Shown: positions 35,921 through 44,821, counted from the first letter of the stretch. The stretch is 64,000 bases of DNA from Streptomyces sp. NBC_01198 (GCF_036010485.1 NZ_CP108568.1:1-64000); one strand, 5' to 3'. Notes: generated by a model from the sequence alone, not told the origin. Numbers and translations: made by a program.

Positions 35921-37093
35921 GTGAGCGCCGTCGTCGATCCGACGAAACCCACTCACGGGGCCGCACGCCTGGCCCTCGTAACGGTCGCGTTCGTCGTTGT
36001 GGCGAGCGCGGCCGCCTGGGCCTCGCTGACCGGCGGGCCAAGCTGGCAAGGCAACTACCGCGACCTGCCGGGCTTGGCCCGGTGGGTGCTCGCCGCGATC
36101 TCCGAACCGCAGTTCTACGCGGTCGGATCGGCGAGCGCCCTCCTCCTCGCCGGCGGCCTGATCGGCCACATCGCACACCACCGCGGCTGGTACCTGCAGG
36201 GTTTCGTCCAGGCATGCGGAACCGGGATCTGGCCGTCGGTCGCCGGCGCCGCACTGCTCAGCGTCGTGCTCAGTGCCCTGCTCTGGGGAGGGACGCTGGC
36301 GGGCGGGACCTGGCAGCCGCTGTCCGCGCCCCTGGTGTCGGTCGCACCGGCGGTCGTCGCCCTCTACGGGCCCGGCTGGCGAGTGTTCCTCACGGCCGCT
36401 GTGTCCGGGGCGCTGCTAGGCACCTCCGGCGGCAATCGGGCTGGTCACATGGGTCGCCCGACCGAGCGGTCTGCCGCCGGTCGCCGGTGCGACAGCCGGC
36501 ATGGCGCTGGCCGCGTCGACAGCGTTCATGATCTGTCCCCGGCTTTCGTGGATGCCCGAACCATGGGCGTGGCGGGCCATGGCGTCTGCTGCGCCCGCTC
36601 TCGGGCGGTGGCCGGCGCAGCAAGGACCGGTGTGGGTGCTCCGGCGCGCACTGGCCGACCTGTCCGAGGCCCAGTTCTTCGGTAACAAGTGGGCGAGCGC
36701 GGCACTCATCATCGGTCGCTCCTCGCCTATGCGACGGCACCGGAGTCACTGGTCTACGGGTCAGGCCTGTTCGTGACGGTCCTGATCGGACAGCTCATCA
36801 CGGCCTTGACCGGTGTGATCATCTGGCGGCAGCGCTGGCTGGAAGCCGGCTTCTACCCGACTTTCGTACCGGTGGTGTCCCTCGTACCCGCCGCCGTCCT
36901 CACCTACAACGGCGCGATGGTCCCGACCGTGGTCGCCGCCCTCGTCGGAGCGCTCGTCTCGCCGCCGACCGCCGCGGCGATCTCGGCCCGCCTCCCAGCC
37001 GGTTTTCACCCGTTCGTCGGCAACGTCGCCGCCACGAGCATCTGCACGGCGCTGATAGTGCCGCTGCTCTCCTTCCTCCCGGGAGCCCCCTGA
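35921..37093 (+). pseudogene. Multi-pass membrane protein, two apparent frameshifts
   Basis: Starts at GTG 35921, four bases after the nitrilase stop. About 500 bp read as hydrophobic helices (LALVTVAFVVVASAAAWASL, LLSVVLSALLWG). Near 36420 coding shifts frame (GMALAASTAFMICPRLSW belongs to the second frame), and near 36710 it shifts again to a frame ending ICTALIVPLLSFLPGAP. That last frame overlaps the amidase start as ATGA. A single intact protein of about 390 residues with around 10 helices would be expected, possibly the operon's uptake permease. Either this is a pseudogene or the assembly has small indels here. Confidence 0.7.
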
Positions 37094-38448
37094 TGAACAG
37101 CGCCAACACCCCACCCGTCACGATCTCCGAACTCGGTCTCGCGCTGCGTCGAGGGACGACGTCGTCTGTCCAGCTGGTCCGCGCCGCGCTGCGGCGTATC
37201 GAGGACCGGAATCCGACGGTGAACGCCTTCGTCCTCGTCGACTCAGCCGGAGCGTTGGCCGCCGCCGAGCAGGCGGACGCCGAACTCGCCGCCGGGCGCG
37301 ATCGCGGGCCGCTGCACGGCGTGCCGGTGGCAGTCAAGGATCTCATCGACATCGCCGGGCTGCCGACGACGTGCGGATCAGCGTCGTCGTTCGGCACGGC
37401 ACGGGCGATCGAGGACGCCGAGATCGTCGCCCGCCTACGGCGAGCCGGCGCCGTGATCGTCGGGAAGACGACGCTGCACGAGTTCGCCTACGGTGCCACC
37501 GGCGATCGCTCGGTGCACGGTCCGTCCAGGAACCCGGTCGACCCCGGACGCATGTCCGGCGGCAGCAGCGGCGGCAGTGCCGCCGCCGTCGCCGCCGGGA
37601 TGGTACCGCTCGCTCTCGGCACCGACACCGCCGGATCGGTGCGGGTGCCGGCTGCGCTGTGCGGTGTGGTCGGCTTCAAACCGGCCTTCGGCGCACTTCC
37701 GGTGAGCGGAATCCATCCGCTGGCACCTACGCTCGACCACGTCGGCCTGTTCACGGCGACCAGCCAGGATGCGCTGCTGGCATCACTCGCTCTCTCCCGT
37801 TCCCCCGAACGCACTCCGTCGAGCGACCTCCCGGATGCGCCCGTCGCCTGGATCCCCCCCGAGGACATCGCGCCCACCGATCCACGAGTCGCCCAGATCG
37901 CGCACGACTCCCTGATCCGCGGCGGAGCGAACCCGCGCGCCGTCTCCGGGGTCCTGGGCCGTACCGAAGACCTGTTCCGGACGTTCTCGACATTGCAGGG
38001 ACACGAGGCGTTCGCCGTCCATGCCGCTCACCTCCCCGGCGAGGAGTCCCTGATCGACCCCGACGTCCTCGCCCGGCTTCGAACCGGAGAGTCGGTCAGC
38101 ACCGAGCAGTACGCGGCAGCCGATCGTGCGCGGCGCGACTTCCGGGACCTCGTTCTGCGCCTGCTCGACCAGCACCCGGTCCTCGCCGTACCGACCGTTC
38201 CGATCATCGCTCCGCGGATCGATCAGCGAACTGTGCGTGCCGGCTCCGCGACGCTCGAAACTCGCACCGCCCTCCTGTCGCTCACCAGCCCGTGGAACAT
38301 GGCCGGCGTGCCCGCGCTGAGCGTGCCCGTGGGACGCCTCGACGGACTGCCCGTCGGGATCCAGCTCATCAGTGCTGAAGGTGAGGAGAAGCGGCTCTTC
38401 GGGATCGCCTCGATGATCGAGGACCACTCCGCAGCCGTTCATGGCTGA
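37093..38448 (+). CDS. Amidase signature family enzyme
   Basis: 451 residues. The Ser-cisSer-Lys machinery is complete: K in GVPVAVKDLIDIAG (about 81), the cis-Ser in MSGGSSGGSAAAVAAG (about 156) and the nucleophile in LGTDTAGSVRVPAALCG (about 180). It resembles GatA-like hydrolases used in amide catabolism. It starts at ATG overlapping the previous stop, hence is translationally coupled. No GatB or GatC is adjacent, so a tRNA amidotransferase role is unlikely. With the upstream nitrilase-type enzyme it may form successive hydrolysis steps. Confidence 0.9.
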   Translation: MNSANTPPVTISELGLALRRGTTSSVQLVRAALRRIEDRNPTVNAFVLVDSAGALAAAEQADAELAAGRDRGPLHGVPVAVKDLIDIAGLPTTCGSASSFGTARAIEDAEIVARLRRAGAVIVGKTTLHEFAYGATGDRSVHGPSRNPVDPGRMSGGSSGGSAAAVAAGMVPLALGTDTAGSVRVPAALCGVVGFKPAFGALPVSGIHPLAPTLDHVGLFTATSQDALLASLALSRSPERTPSSDLPDAPVAWIPPEDIAPTDPRVAQIAHDSLIRGGANPRAVSGVLGRTEDLFRTFSTLQGHEAFAVHAAHLPGEESLIDPDVLARLRTGESVSTEQYAAADRARRDFRDLVLRLLDQHPVLAVPTVPIIAPRIDQRTVRAGSATLETRTALLSLTSPWNMAGVPALSVPVGRLDGLPVGIQLISAEGEEKRLFGIASMIEDHSAAVHG

Positions 38449-38483
38449 CGCCCGCCGGACCACCAGCGAAAGGCACACCACCC

Positions 38484-38879
38484 ATGCCATCCATCCAGAT
38501 CGACCTGCCGCTCGACGTGCCGGCACCCGCCAAGCAGGAACTCGCGGGGCGTGTGGGAAAGATCTACGCCGACCTCATGAAGGTGAACGCCGACCTGCTC
38601 ACCGTCTCCGTCCACGATCTCGGACAGGGCGGCGTCTGGCGATGCCATGAGGACGGCCCACCCACACCGTCCGCCCTCATCATGTGCGACATCCGGAGCG
38701 GACGTCCCCGCGAGACCCGAGCAGCGCTCGCACAGTCACTGATCGACGCCTGCGCCGGCCTGCTCCCGCTCGACACCTTGTGGATCAAGGTCGAGTTCAC
38801 GCAACACTCAGGTGACGAGATGTACCACCCGCATCTCGGAGGCTTCAACAAGGACTGGACAAGTGACGAGCGCGACTGA
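38484..38879 (+). CDS. Tautomerase-superfamily enzyme
   Basis: 131 residues beginning MPSIQIDLPLDVPAPAKQEL. Removal of Met leaves the catalytic Pro-1 of the 4-oxalocrotonate tautomerase/MIF/CaaD superfamily. At about 130 residues it is the length of fused-repeat members such as cis-CaaD-like proteins, not of short 4-OT. Conserved-looking residues include R in DIRSGRPRETRAALAQ and a late H-P-H-LGGFN tract. It lies 35 bp after the amidase on the same strand. A role in tautomerising or hydrating an unsaturated acid intermediate is reasonable but inferred. Confidence 0.8.
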   Translation: MPSIQIDLPLDVPAPAKQELAGRVGKIYADLMKVNADLLTVSVHDLGQGGVWRCHEDGPPTPSALIMCDIRSGRPRETRAALAQSLIDACAGLLPLDTLWIKVEFTQHSGDEMYHPHLGGFNKDWTSDERD

Positions 38880-38989
38880 CCGAGACGCCGGGGGCGCAGC
38901 GCCGACATCGCCGAGGGCGATCCTTCCGTCCATTCGATGATGAGCCACTTGTGTCTTCACCGCAGGTTCAGGAGGCATAGCCTGGTGGC

Positions 38990-39787
38990 ATGGCTGGTGC
39001 CTCGGACGCGGGGGGCGTAGGCGCAGCGCTGGTGGAGGCGCTGACCCGGCAGCGACACGTCGGCGTGCTGGTCCTGGACGAGGACCTGCGGGTAGAGCAG
39101 GTGATCTCCGAGCTGGGGACGCTGCACGTCACCACGGGCAAGCCGGTCACGGACAGTTTCCTGGAGGACGCGGACAGCACACGGGACATGCTGGAGGGCG
39201 TGCTCGCCGGTGGTGAGCCGCTCTTCGATCTGGAGCAAGCCGTGGTGCAGGACGGTGGCGCGGAGGCGGTCGAGCTGACCGCGCTGCGCCTGGACAGCGG
39301 GAGTGCGGGCGAGGCCGCTCAACTGCTGCTCGTGATGTCGGACGTCACCGAGCGGTGGGGGGCGCGCCGGACGCAGCTGCGGGCCCGCCAGCGGATGGAT
39401 GTGGCGCTGACAGGGGCGGCCCGGCTGGGGGCGTCGCTCGATCTCCTCACCATCGCGCAGCAGCTCGCCGAGGCGCTGGGGCCCTCCGCCCCGGTCTTCG
39501 GCGACATGGTGACGGTGAACCTGGATGCCGGTCTGTTCCTCGGGGTCACCCCTGCCCGTGAACGGGCTGCCGGGGATGTGGGACTGGTGCGCGCAGCTAT
39601 GGTCACCCGGCCGGATCATGCGTGGCCGGATGCCACGGTAGCGCCGCCCCGGGGCCGCCCGGGCCGCCTTGACGGGACGGGTACAGCACGAAGCCCGGGC
39701 CGCCGGCACCGGGCTTCATCGTGGGGGGGCTGCCGTGCTCAACGAGCCCGGCCCGCGTCGGTTACGGGGCGGCAGGCTCTCAGCTGA
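38990..39787 (+). CDS. PAS/PP2C-type regulator, truncated
   Basis: The first 200 residues look real: VGALVLDEDLR-like PAS opening (RHVGVLVLDEDLRVEQV), TGKPVTDSF, VMSDVTERWGAR, then ARLGASLDLLTIAQQLAEAL and FGDMVTVNLDAGL. This matches the PAS-GAF front of streptomycete SpoIIE-type phosphatases. The GAF, PP2C and ATPase parts that should follow are missing. The sequence beyond about 39640 turns Arg/Gly-rich and runs into a terminator hairpin. It is likely a non-functional 5' fragment. The start ATG follows closely on the previous intergenic region without a strong ribosome site. Confidence 0.6.
   Translation: MAGASDAGGVGAALVEALTRQRHVGVLVLDEDLRVEQVISELGTLHVTTGKPVTDSFLEDADSTRDMLEGVLAGGEPLFDLEQAVVQDGGAEAVELTALRLDSGSAGEAAQLLLVMSDVTERWGARRTQLRARQRMDVALTGAARLGASLDLLTIAQQLAEALGPSAPVFGDMVTVNLDAGLFLGVTPARERAAGDVGLVRAAMVTRPDHAWPDATVAPPRGRPGRLDGTGTARSPGRRHRASSWGGCRAQRARPASVTGRQALS
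39690..39717 (+). terminator. Hairpin terminator
   Basis: 9-bp stem GAAGCCCGG / CCGGGCTTC around a 10-nt loop, downstream of the truncated regulator; it may be that gene's original terminator. Confidence 0.6.
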
Positions 39788-39889
39788 GGTGACCATGTGA
39801 TCAGTCGGCCGGAGACCCGGCGCGTTGCCACGGTCGGTGAGATCCAGGCGGGTGTAAGGCTGTCACGCTCGCACCCGAAGTCCTCGGAT

Positions 39890-39907
39890 CGGGCCCCCTG
39901 GGGCCCG
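39890..39907 (-). terminator. Hairpin terminator for the ABC/MerR operon
   Basis: 8-bp perfect stem CGGGCCCC / GGGGCCCG with a 2-nt loop, 57 bp beyond the merR stop. Confidence 0.5.
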
Positions 39908-39963
39908 CCCCCGGAAAGCACGTCCACCCCCAAATAGCGTCATTCCAGGACCCTGACATGCCT

Positions 39964-40758
39964 TCACGATGGCGGCTGCTCAGTGTTTAGTCCCTTGGTA
40001 GGCACTCGCTCGATGCGGATCCAGCCCCTCCAGCCCCGCTCCTCCAGGATCGCCCGGAGTCGCTCGGCGACCGGTGAGGAGTTGGCCGTGGTCGAGTCCA
40101 GCAGGTCGACGAACTGGTCGTCGATGCCGTCGTCGGCACCCACTTCGCCGGCCTCCTCAGCGCGAATCATCAAGCGCTCCATGATGTCGGCGACCTCGAC
40201 GATCTGCGGATCGTCGGTCGGCCAGTCGAGTGCCCCGCTGAGAAGGCTGTAGAGCTTCACCATGTCGGGGTCGTCCAGCTCCACGTGCTTTTGGGCGATC
40301 ACGGCGTCGATCGAGTGCGGCAACTGGGCGGCGATCATGATCCAGGCGTCCCGCTCCATCTCGATGTACCGCTCCTCAACTCCGAGACCGCGCAGCCGGT
40401 CGAGGTAGTCCACGACGCTCTGCGGAAGCGCCAGGTGCTCTCCGGCGGCAAGCCTGGCGAGTCGGCTGCGAGTGTCCTGCAGCCGCCGGATCTCGGCATG
40501 CAGGGTCTTGTCGATCTCCTGGACGCCGCCGGCGAAGTCCTCCGGGCCGGCGGCGAGGAGTTCCTGTACCCGGGCCAGCGGCACGCCGGCGTCTGCGAGG
40601 GTGCGGATCCGGATCAGTCGCACGACCGCGGCAGCGTCGTAGGTCCGGTATCCGGACCGGTCGCGCTCGGGCTCCGGCAGCAACCCGATCCGGTGGTAGT
40701 GGCGTACGGCCCGCACCGTCACCCCGGCGTACGCCGCAAGCTGGCTGATGGTGAGCAT
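39964..40758 (-). CDS. MerR-family regulator of the ABC exporter
   Basis: 264 residues. The N-terminal MerR winged helix is MLTISQLAAYAGVTVRAVRH, then YHRIGLLPEPERDRSGYRTY and LIRIRTLADAGVPLARVQEL. After the dimerisation helix a large C-terminal domain (about 120-264) probably binds the inducer, as in TipAL-like MerR proteins. It is the last gene of a three-gene operon, 15 bp after the ABC permease. The matching operator candidate lies upstream of the ATPase gene (42412-42432). Confidence 0.88.
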   Translation of the reverse strand: MLTISQLAAYAGVTVRAVRHYHRIGLLPEPERDRSGYRTYDAAAVVRLIRIRTLADAGVPLARVQELLAAGPEDFAGGVQEIDKTLHAEIRRLQDTRSRLARLAAGEHLALPQSVVDYLDRLRGLGVEERYIEMERDAWIMIAAQLPHSIDAVIAQKHVELDDPDMVKLYSLLSGALDWPTDDPQIVEVADIMERLMIRAEEAGEVGADDGIDDQFVDLLDSTTANSSPVAERLRAILEERGWRGWIRIERVPTKGLNTEQPPS

Positions 40759-40773
40759 GGGTCTCAGCCTGCC

Positions 40774-41535
40774 TCAGGCGATCTTCCGGCGATAGGCGGT
40801 CATCGCGAAGATGTACGCCACGACGAGGATGCCGATGCACCATGCGAGGGCGGTCCAGATGTCGTCGCCGACCGGCTGCTGGGCGAACAGGTTGCGGATC
40901 GTGTTGACGATCGACGTAACCGGCTGATGTTCGGCGAACCAGCGCACCGGGCCGGGCATCGTCTTTGTGGGCACGAACGCCGAGCTGACGAAGGGCAGGA
41001 AGATGAGGGGGTAGGCGAACGCGCCAGCTCCCTCGACCGACGACGCGGAGAGCCCGGGGATCACGGCGAGCCAGGTCAGCGCCAGGGTGAACAGGAGCAG
41101 GATGCCAGTGACCGCGAGCCATGCTGACACTCCTGCCCCTGAGCGGAAGCCCATGAGCACAGCGACGCCCACGACGAGCACGAGGGCGATCAGGTTGGCG
41201 ACCAGGGAGGTGACGACGTGGGCCCACAGCACACCCGACCGCGCGATCGGCATGGACTGGAATCGTTCGAAGATCCCGCTCTTCACATCGGTGAACAGCC
41301 GGTACGCGGTGTAGGAGATGCCTGAGGCGATGGTCATGAGCAGGATGCCGGGCAGCATGTAGTTCACGTACGGAACCGACCCGGTATCGATGGCGCCGCC
41401 GAACACGTAGACGAACATCAGCATCATGGCGACCGGCGTGATGGCGGTCGTGATGATGGTGTCCATGCTGCGTGTGACATGGCGCAGGGTCCGCCCCGTG
41501 AGCGCGGCAGCGTCGCTGAAGAAGTACGTGGTCAT
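40774..41535 (-). CDS. ABC-2 type exporter permease
   Basis: 253 residues from ATG 41535, which overlaps the ATPase stop (ATGA). Six hydrophobic helices are visible, including PVAMMLMFVYVFGGAI, ILLLFTLALTWLAVIPGLSA and LAWCIGILVVAYIFAM. LPGILLMTIASG and the ERFQSMPIARSG loop are typical of the DrrB/NodJ class. It pairs with the ATPase to export a drug or lipid-like compound; the substrate is unknown. The upstream ORF extension is not supported. Confidence 0.9.
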   Translation of the reverse strand: MTTYFFSDAAALTGRTLRHVTRSMDTIITTAITPVAMMLMFVYVFGGAIDTGSVPYVNYMLPGILLMTIASGISYTAYRLFTDVKSGIFERFQSMPIARSGVLWAHVVTSLVANLIALVLVVGVAVLMGFRSGAGVSAWLAVTGILLLFTLALTWLAVIPGLSASSVEGAGAFAYPLIFLPFVSSAFVPTKTMPGPVRWFAEHQPVTSIVNTIRNLFAQQPVGDDIWTALAWCIGILVVAYIFAMTAYRRKIA

Positions 41536-42341
41536 CCTTGTCCCCCAGTTGTCGTGCCAGTGACGTCGCTCTTGTCGGTGCCCCCGATGACTGCGAGGAA
41601 GATCTCCTCGAGAGTCGGCTGCTTCTCGACGTACTCGACCTTGGCTGGTGGGAAGAGTTGCTTGAGCTCGGTGAGGGTGCCGTTCACGATGATCCGTCCC
41701 TGGTGGAGGATCGCGATTCGGTCGGCCAGCTGCTCGGCCTCGTCCAGGTACTGCGTGGTGAGCAGCACCGTAGTTCCGTGGCCGGCGAGCTCCTTGACCG
41801 CCTCCCACACCTCGATGCGCGCCTCGGGGTCGAGTCCGGCCGTCGGCTCGTCCAGGAAAATCACCGGCGAATTCCCGATGAGGCTCATCGCGATGTCCAG
41901 CCGGCGGCGCATCCCACCCGAATACGTGGACACTCTCCGCGCGCCCGCCTCGCTCAGCGAGAAACGCCTCAGCAGGTCATCCGCAGTCGCGCCAGGGTCC
42001 TTGATGTGGCGCAGCCTGGCGACCAGGGCGAGATTCTCCCGACCGCTGAGGATCTCGTCGACGGCCGCGAACTGCCCGGTGAGACTGATGGACTCCCGCA
42101 CGTTCGCCGCTTGCGTGGCGACGTCGAAGCCATGGACGCTCGCCGCCCCCGCGTCGGCTTTCAGGAGCGTGGCGAGGATCCTCACGGTCGTGGTCTTGCC
42201 CGCCCCGTTGGAACCGAGCAGGGCGAAGATGCTGCCCGGCACCACGTCGAAGTCCACACCGCGCAGCACTTCGAGCTTCCCGTACGACTTCTTGAGACCT
42301 TGCATGCGAATCGCCGGACCGGCGATCGATTGGGCTGTCAT
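41532..42341 (-). CDS. ABC exporter ATP-binding protein (DrrA-like)
   Basis: 269 residues. Walker A FALLGSNGAGKTTTVRIL, signature STYSGGMRRRLDIAMSL, Walker B VIFLDEPTAGLDPEAR, and the switch region LLTTQYLDEAEQLADRI, with Gln in place of His as in DrrA-type proteins. The C-terminal tail (KQPTLEEIFLAV) is the DrrA-family extension. It is the first gene of the operon. Confidence 0.93.
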   Translation of the reverse strand: MTAQSIAGPAIRMQGLKKSYGKLEVLRGVDFDVVPGSIFALLGSNGAGKTTTVRILATLLKADAGAASVHGFDVATQAANVRESISLTGQFAAVDEILSGRENLALVARLRHIKDPGATADDLLRRFSLSEAGARRVSTYSGGMRRRLDIAMSLIGNSPVIFLDEPTAGLDPEARIEVWEAVKELAGHGTTVLLTTQYLDEAEQLADRIAILHQGRIIVNGTLTELKQLFPPAKVEYVEKQPTLEEIFLAVIGGTDKSDVTGTTTGGQG

Positions 42342-42411
42342 GGGTCATCTGCCTCCTTCGCGGAGTTGTTCCAGGCGACTGCGCGGAAGCTCCTCCCGGG
42401 AGGATGGAGGG

Positions 42412-42432
42412 TTGACCTAGCGTCAAGGTCAA
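42412..42432 (-). promoter_or_regulatory. MerR-type operator/promoter of the ABC operon
   Basis: Perfect inverted repeat TTGACCT-N7-AGGTCAA about 70 bp upstream of the ATPase ATG. MerR proteins bind such dyads between -35 and -10 elements. The partner regulator is probably the operon's own MerR. Confidence 0.6.
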
Positions 42433-42589
42433 GCCCGTTCCGACCACGGCACTCAGATCGCCGACCGGCCAGACACACTGCAGCGATGACGGGCCGCTCG
42501 CCCCGAGCTCGTTCGGCCGCGAACCCGCCATACTCATAGCTGTCGGTGAACCACTCACGCGTCGGTTCCTGCGACTCACCGGCCAGAAA

Positions 42590-42718
42590 TCGACGAACCC
42601 GCCTGCTTCGCCCGGGGGGAAGGTCGACGCAGGCGAGACACCGCGTGAGGCGGCGTCCCGTGAGCTGTTCGAGGAGACGGGCATCAGAACCGAACTCCTT
42701 CCTCAGCCCGCAGCTGTC
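42590..42718 (+). pseudogene. Nudix hydrolase remnant
   Basis: A complete Nudix box is visible: PGGKVDAGETPREAASRELF then EETGI, followed by RTELLPQPAAVR. The frame is cut at 42718 by the IS3 remnant and has no preserved start. Only about 43 codons remain. Confidence 0.65.
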
Positions 42719-42941
42719 CGCCTGCTTGACCCAGCCACGCAACCCCTCGGGGCTCACTCCCAGTTCCCGGGCGATCTCGGTGACGTTCCGATGCGGCGAC
42801 GACCGGACGAGCGCGACCGCGTCCCGCTTGAACTCGGCCGTGTACCGCTTGCTCATGTTGCTCTTGCCACTCAACTTGGACTGCTTCCTCCGGGACGAAC
42901 CGTCCCAGTATCAGGCTGTCCAACTCACTGGGGGAACTTCA
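42719..42941 (-). mobile_element. IS3-family element remnant (copy 3)
   Basis: 223 bp identical by eye to the orfA-side end of copies 1 and 2, including the terminal repeat, broken inside orfA. IS5 element C was inserted exactly at its outer end, using its terminal TCA as target. Confidence 0.85.
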
Positions 42942-43085
42942 GTCGCTGTTGTCGTTCCGGCCTTGGGGAGTGGGCTTCGAACCGGGGTTCCCGTTTGGGT
43001 GGTGACGGCATGGTCGGTGCATAAGGGTGGGGCCTTCTGAACAGTTCGATGGTGTCGAATCAACGAGCAACGTCAGGAGGCCCCG

Positions 43086-44003
43086 GTGTTGGAGTGTTCC
43101 GTGTCGATGGCTGGGCCGTCCAGTTCGGTCACTCCGGGGTGTGACTGCCTGGCACACCGGTTCGGAAACGCCGCCGACCACGGCACGCGCCGGCCTCGGT
43201 ATCCGTCGGACATGACGGACACGGAGTGGGCGGTGGTCCGGCCGCTGCTGCCGCTGCCGGGCTGGATGCGGGGCCGCGGCGGTCAGCCGGAGGCATACTG
43301 CCACCGGGCCATACTGGACGCGGTGCGGTATCTGGTCGACAACGGGATCAAGTGGCGCGCGATGCCGGCCGATTTCCCGCCATGGGACCGGGTCTACGCG
43401 TTCTTCCGCCGCTGGCGCGACCGCGGCCTGATCGGGGAGTTCCACGACCGGCTGCGCGACCGGGTCCGCACCCGTGCCGGGCGGGACATCGAGCCGACGG
43501 CCGCCGTGATCGACTCCCAGTCGGTCAAGGCGGACGCGGTCGTCGGCTCCGACAGCCGCGGCTTCGACGGCGGGAAACTGATCAACGGCCGCAAAAGGCA
43601 CCTCGTCGTCGACAGTCTCGGCCTGCTGCTGGGCGTGATGGTCACCGCTGCGGACGTCGGAGACCGCACCGCCGCGAAGGTCCTGCTCCAGCGGGTGACC
43701 GAGGCGCATCACCGTCTGGTCCTGGTCCGGGCAGACGGCGGATACACCGGCAGCCTCGTCAAGCACTGCCTGGCCGTCCTCGCGCTGGTCCTGCAGATCG
43801 TCAAACGCAGCGACGACCGACGCGGCTTCGTGGTCCTGCCCAAGCGGTGGATCGTTGAGCGCACCAACGCCTGGCTGATGCGCACCCGCCGGCTGGCACG
43901 CGACTACGAACGCCGCACCACCAGCGCGGAGGCGATCGTCTACTGGTCGATGACCCTGCTCATGACCCGCCGGCTGGCCCGGCAACACCCTTCGCCAGCG
44001 TGA
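43086..44003 (+). CDS. IS5-family transposase (element C)
   Basis: 305 residues with the same motifs as element B: AVIDSQSVKADAVVG, RGFDGGKLINGRKRH, LVRADGGYTGSLV and RWIVERTNAWLMRTRRL. It appears intact, and it has a small number of substitutions in the N-terminal third relative to element B. Confidence 0.93.
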   Translation: MLECSVSMAGPSSSVTPGCDCLAHRFGNAADHGTRRPRYPSDMTDTEWAVVRPLLPLPGWMRGRGGQPEAYCHRAILDAVRYLVDNGIKWRAMPADFPPWDRVYAFFRRWRDRGLIGEFHDRLRDRVRTRAGRDIEPTAAVIDSQSVKADAVVGSDSRGFDGGKLINGRKRHLVVDSLGLLLGVMVTAADVGDRTAAKVLLQRVTEAHHRLVLVRADGGYTGSLVKHCLAVLALVLQIVKRSDDRRGFVVLPKRWIVERTNAWLMRTRRLARDYERRTTSAEAIVYWSMTLLMTRRLARQHPSPA

Positions 44004-44526
44004 ACCGGCCTGGTGAGGGCTCGGTCAGCCATCCCCGCGCGACCAGGCGTTTCGCCTTCGCCCGCAAGGCCTCCACCCGAGCCGGCACCACGTCCATCCC
44101 GAACACCGCGGCCATCTCCTGGCAGGTCAAGGGCCCTTGACGAAGCCGGGACCGGTCGGCGAGTGCCTGCACGATCCGCTGGTAGTCCACCGACAGGACC
44201 GACCGGGCAAGCCCTTCGCGCCACACAGGCACCTGTGACCTCGATTGCACCGCATCCCGCGAGCTTGGGGAGGCTTCCGCCTGGTCATCGCCGCCGGAAG
44301 CCAGCACCGCGTCGACCCGCCTGCGGGCGACCGACCACTCCCGCCATTCCTGCTCGGCCTCGGCCAACTCGGCGTGGATCCGGTCGGCCTCCTCCCGCAG
44401 CCCGTCGACCCGACGACGAGCAGCAACCTCGTGCCGTTCCAGCAGTCCGACAACCGACGCCATCCCGGCCTCCCCAGCGAGCGACAACCCGACAGGCCAC
44501 ACCTCCCACCGAACCACCCAACCCAT
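43960..44526 (-). CDS. IS5 passenger: coiled-coil / winged-helix protein (element C)
   Basis: Up to 188 residues, nearly identical to the element B passenger (MASVVGLLERH in place of MPSVVGLLERH; EASPSS in place of EASQSS). Convergent with the transposase and overlapping its 3' end by 44 bp. Function unknown. Confidence 0.75.
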   Translation of the reverse strand: MGWVVRWEVWPVGLSLAGEAGMASVVGLLERHEVAARRRVDGLREEADRIHAELAEAEQEWREWSVARRRVDAVLASGGDDQAEASPSSRDAVQSRSQVPVWREGLARSVLSVDYQRIVQALADRSRLRQGPLTCQEMAAVFGMDVVPARVEALRAKAKRLVARGWLTEPSPGRFTLAKGVAGPAGGS

Positions 44527-44611
44527 GCCTGACCAGCGAAAACGCCGCCCTCAAATTCGGAACGACAACAGCGACTCAGGTCGAGTAGGAACCGCGCAGA
44601 GAGTGCAGTTT

Positions 44612-44753
44612 GGTGTCACATGAGTTGACACCTGCTTGGGTCGTCTCCGTCGGGGCGGATCGGGGCCCTGCCTCTCGTTGTGTCATAAGCATGAATTTGA
44701 CACAGGACCCGGTGACTGCGAGGTGACCACGTCGACACAGGTCGACCTGTGTC
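44612..44753. promoter_or_regulatory. res-like site cluster for the serine resolvase
   Basis: Three TGTCA/TGACA inverted repeats precede the resolvase gene. They are 44612-44632 (GGTGTCA-N7-TGACACC), 44679-44704 (TGTGTCA-N12-TGACACA) and 44734-44753 (a perfect 20-bp palindrome, GACACAGGTC then its complement). Tn3-family res sites consist of three resolvase dimer sites with just this TGTC...GACA consensus. The crossover subsite cannot be assigned by eye. Confidence 0.65.
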
Positions 44754-44821
44754 AAAAGATGGTTTCACAACATCGTGTCAGAACCCGTGCTGCAGCGTCA
44801 AGTTATGGGACAGTGGCGCGC

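Larger units (their letters stand above)
42942..44575 (+). mobile_element. IS5-family element C with passenger gene
   Basis: 1,634 bp, inverted repeats GTCGCTGTTGTCGTTCCG, TCA duplication at 42939-42941 and 44576-44578. It is the inverted twin of element B. Confidence 0.95.

Noticed and set aside
42338..42874. 178-residue minus-strand ORF beginning like IS3 OrfA
   Set aside because: Chimera of the IS3 remnant and Nudix antisense; no continuous protein.
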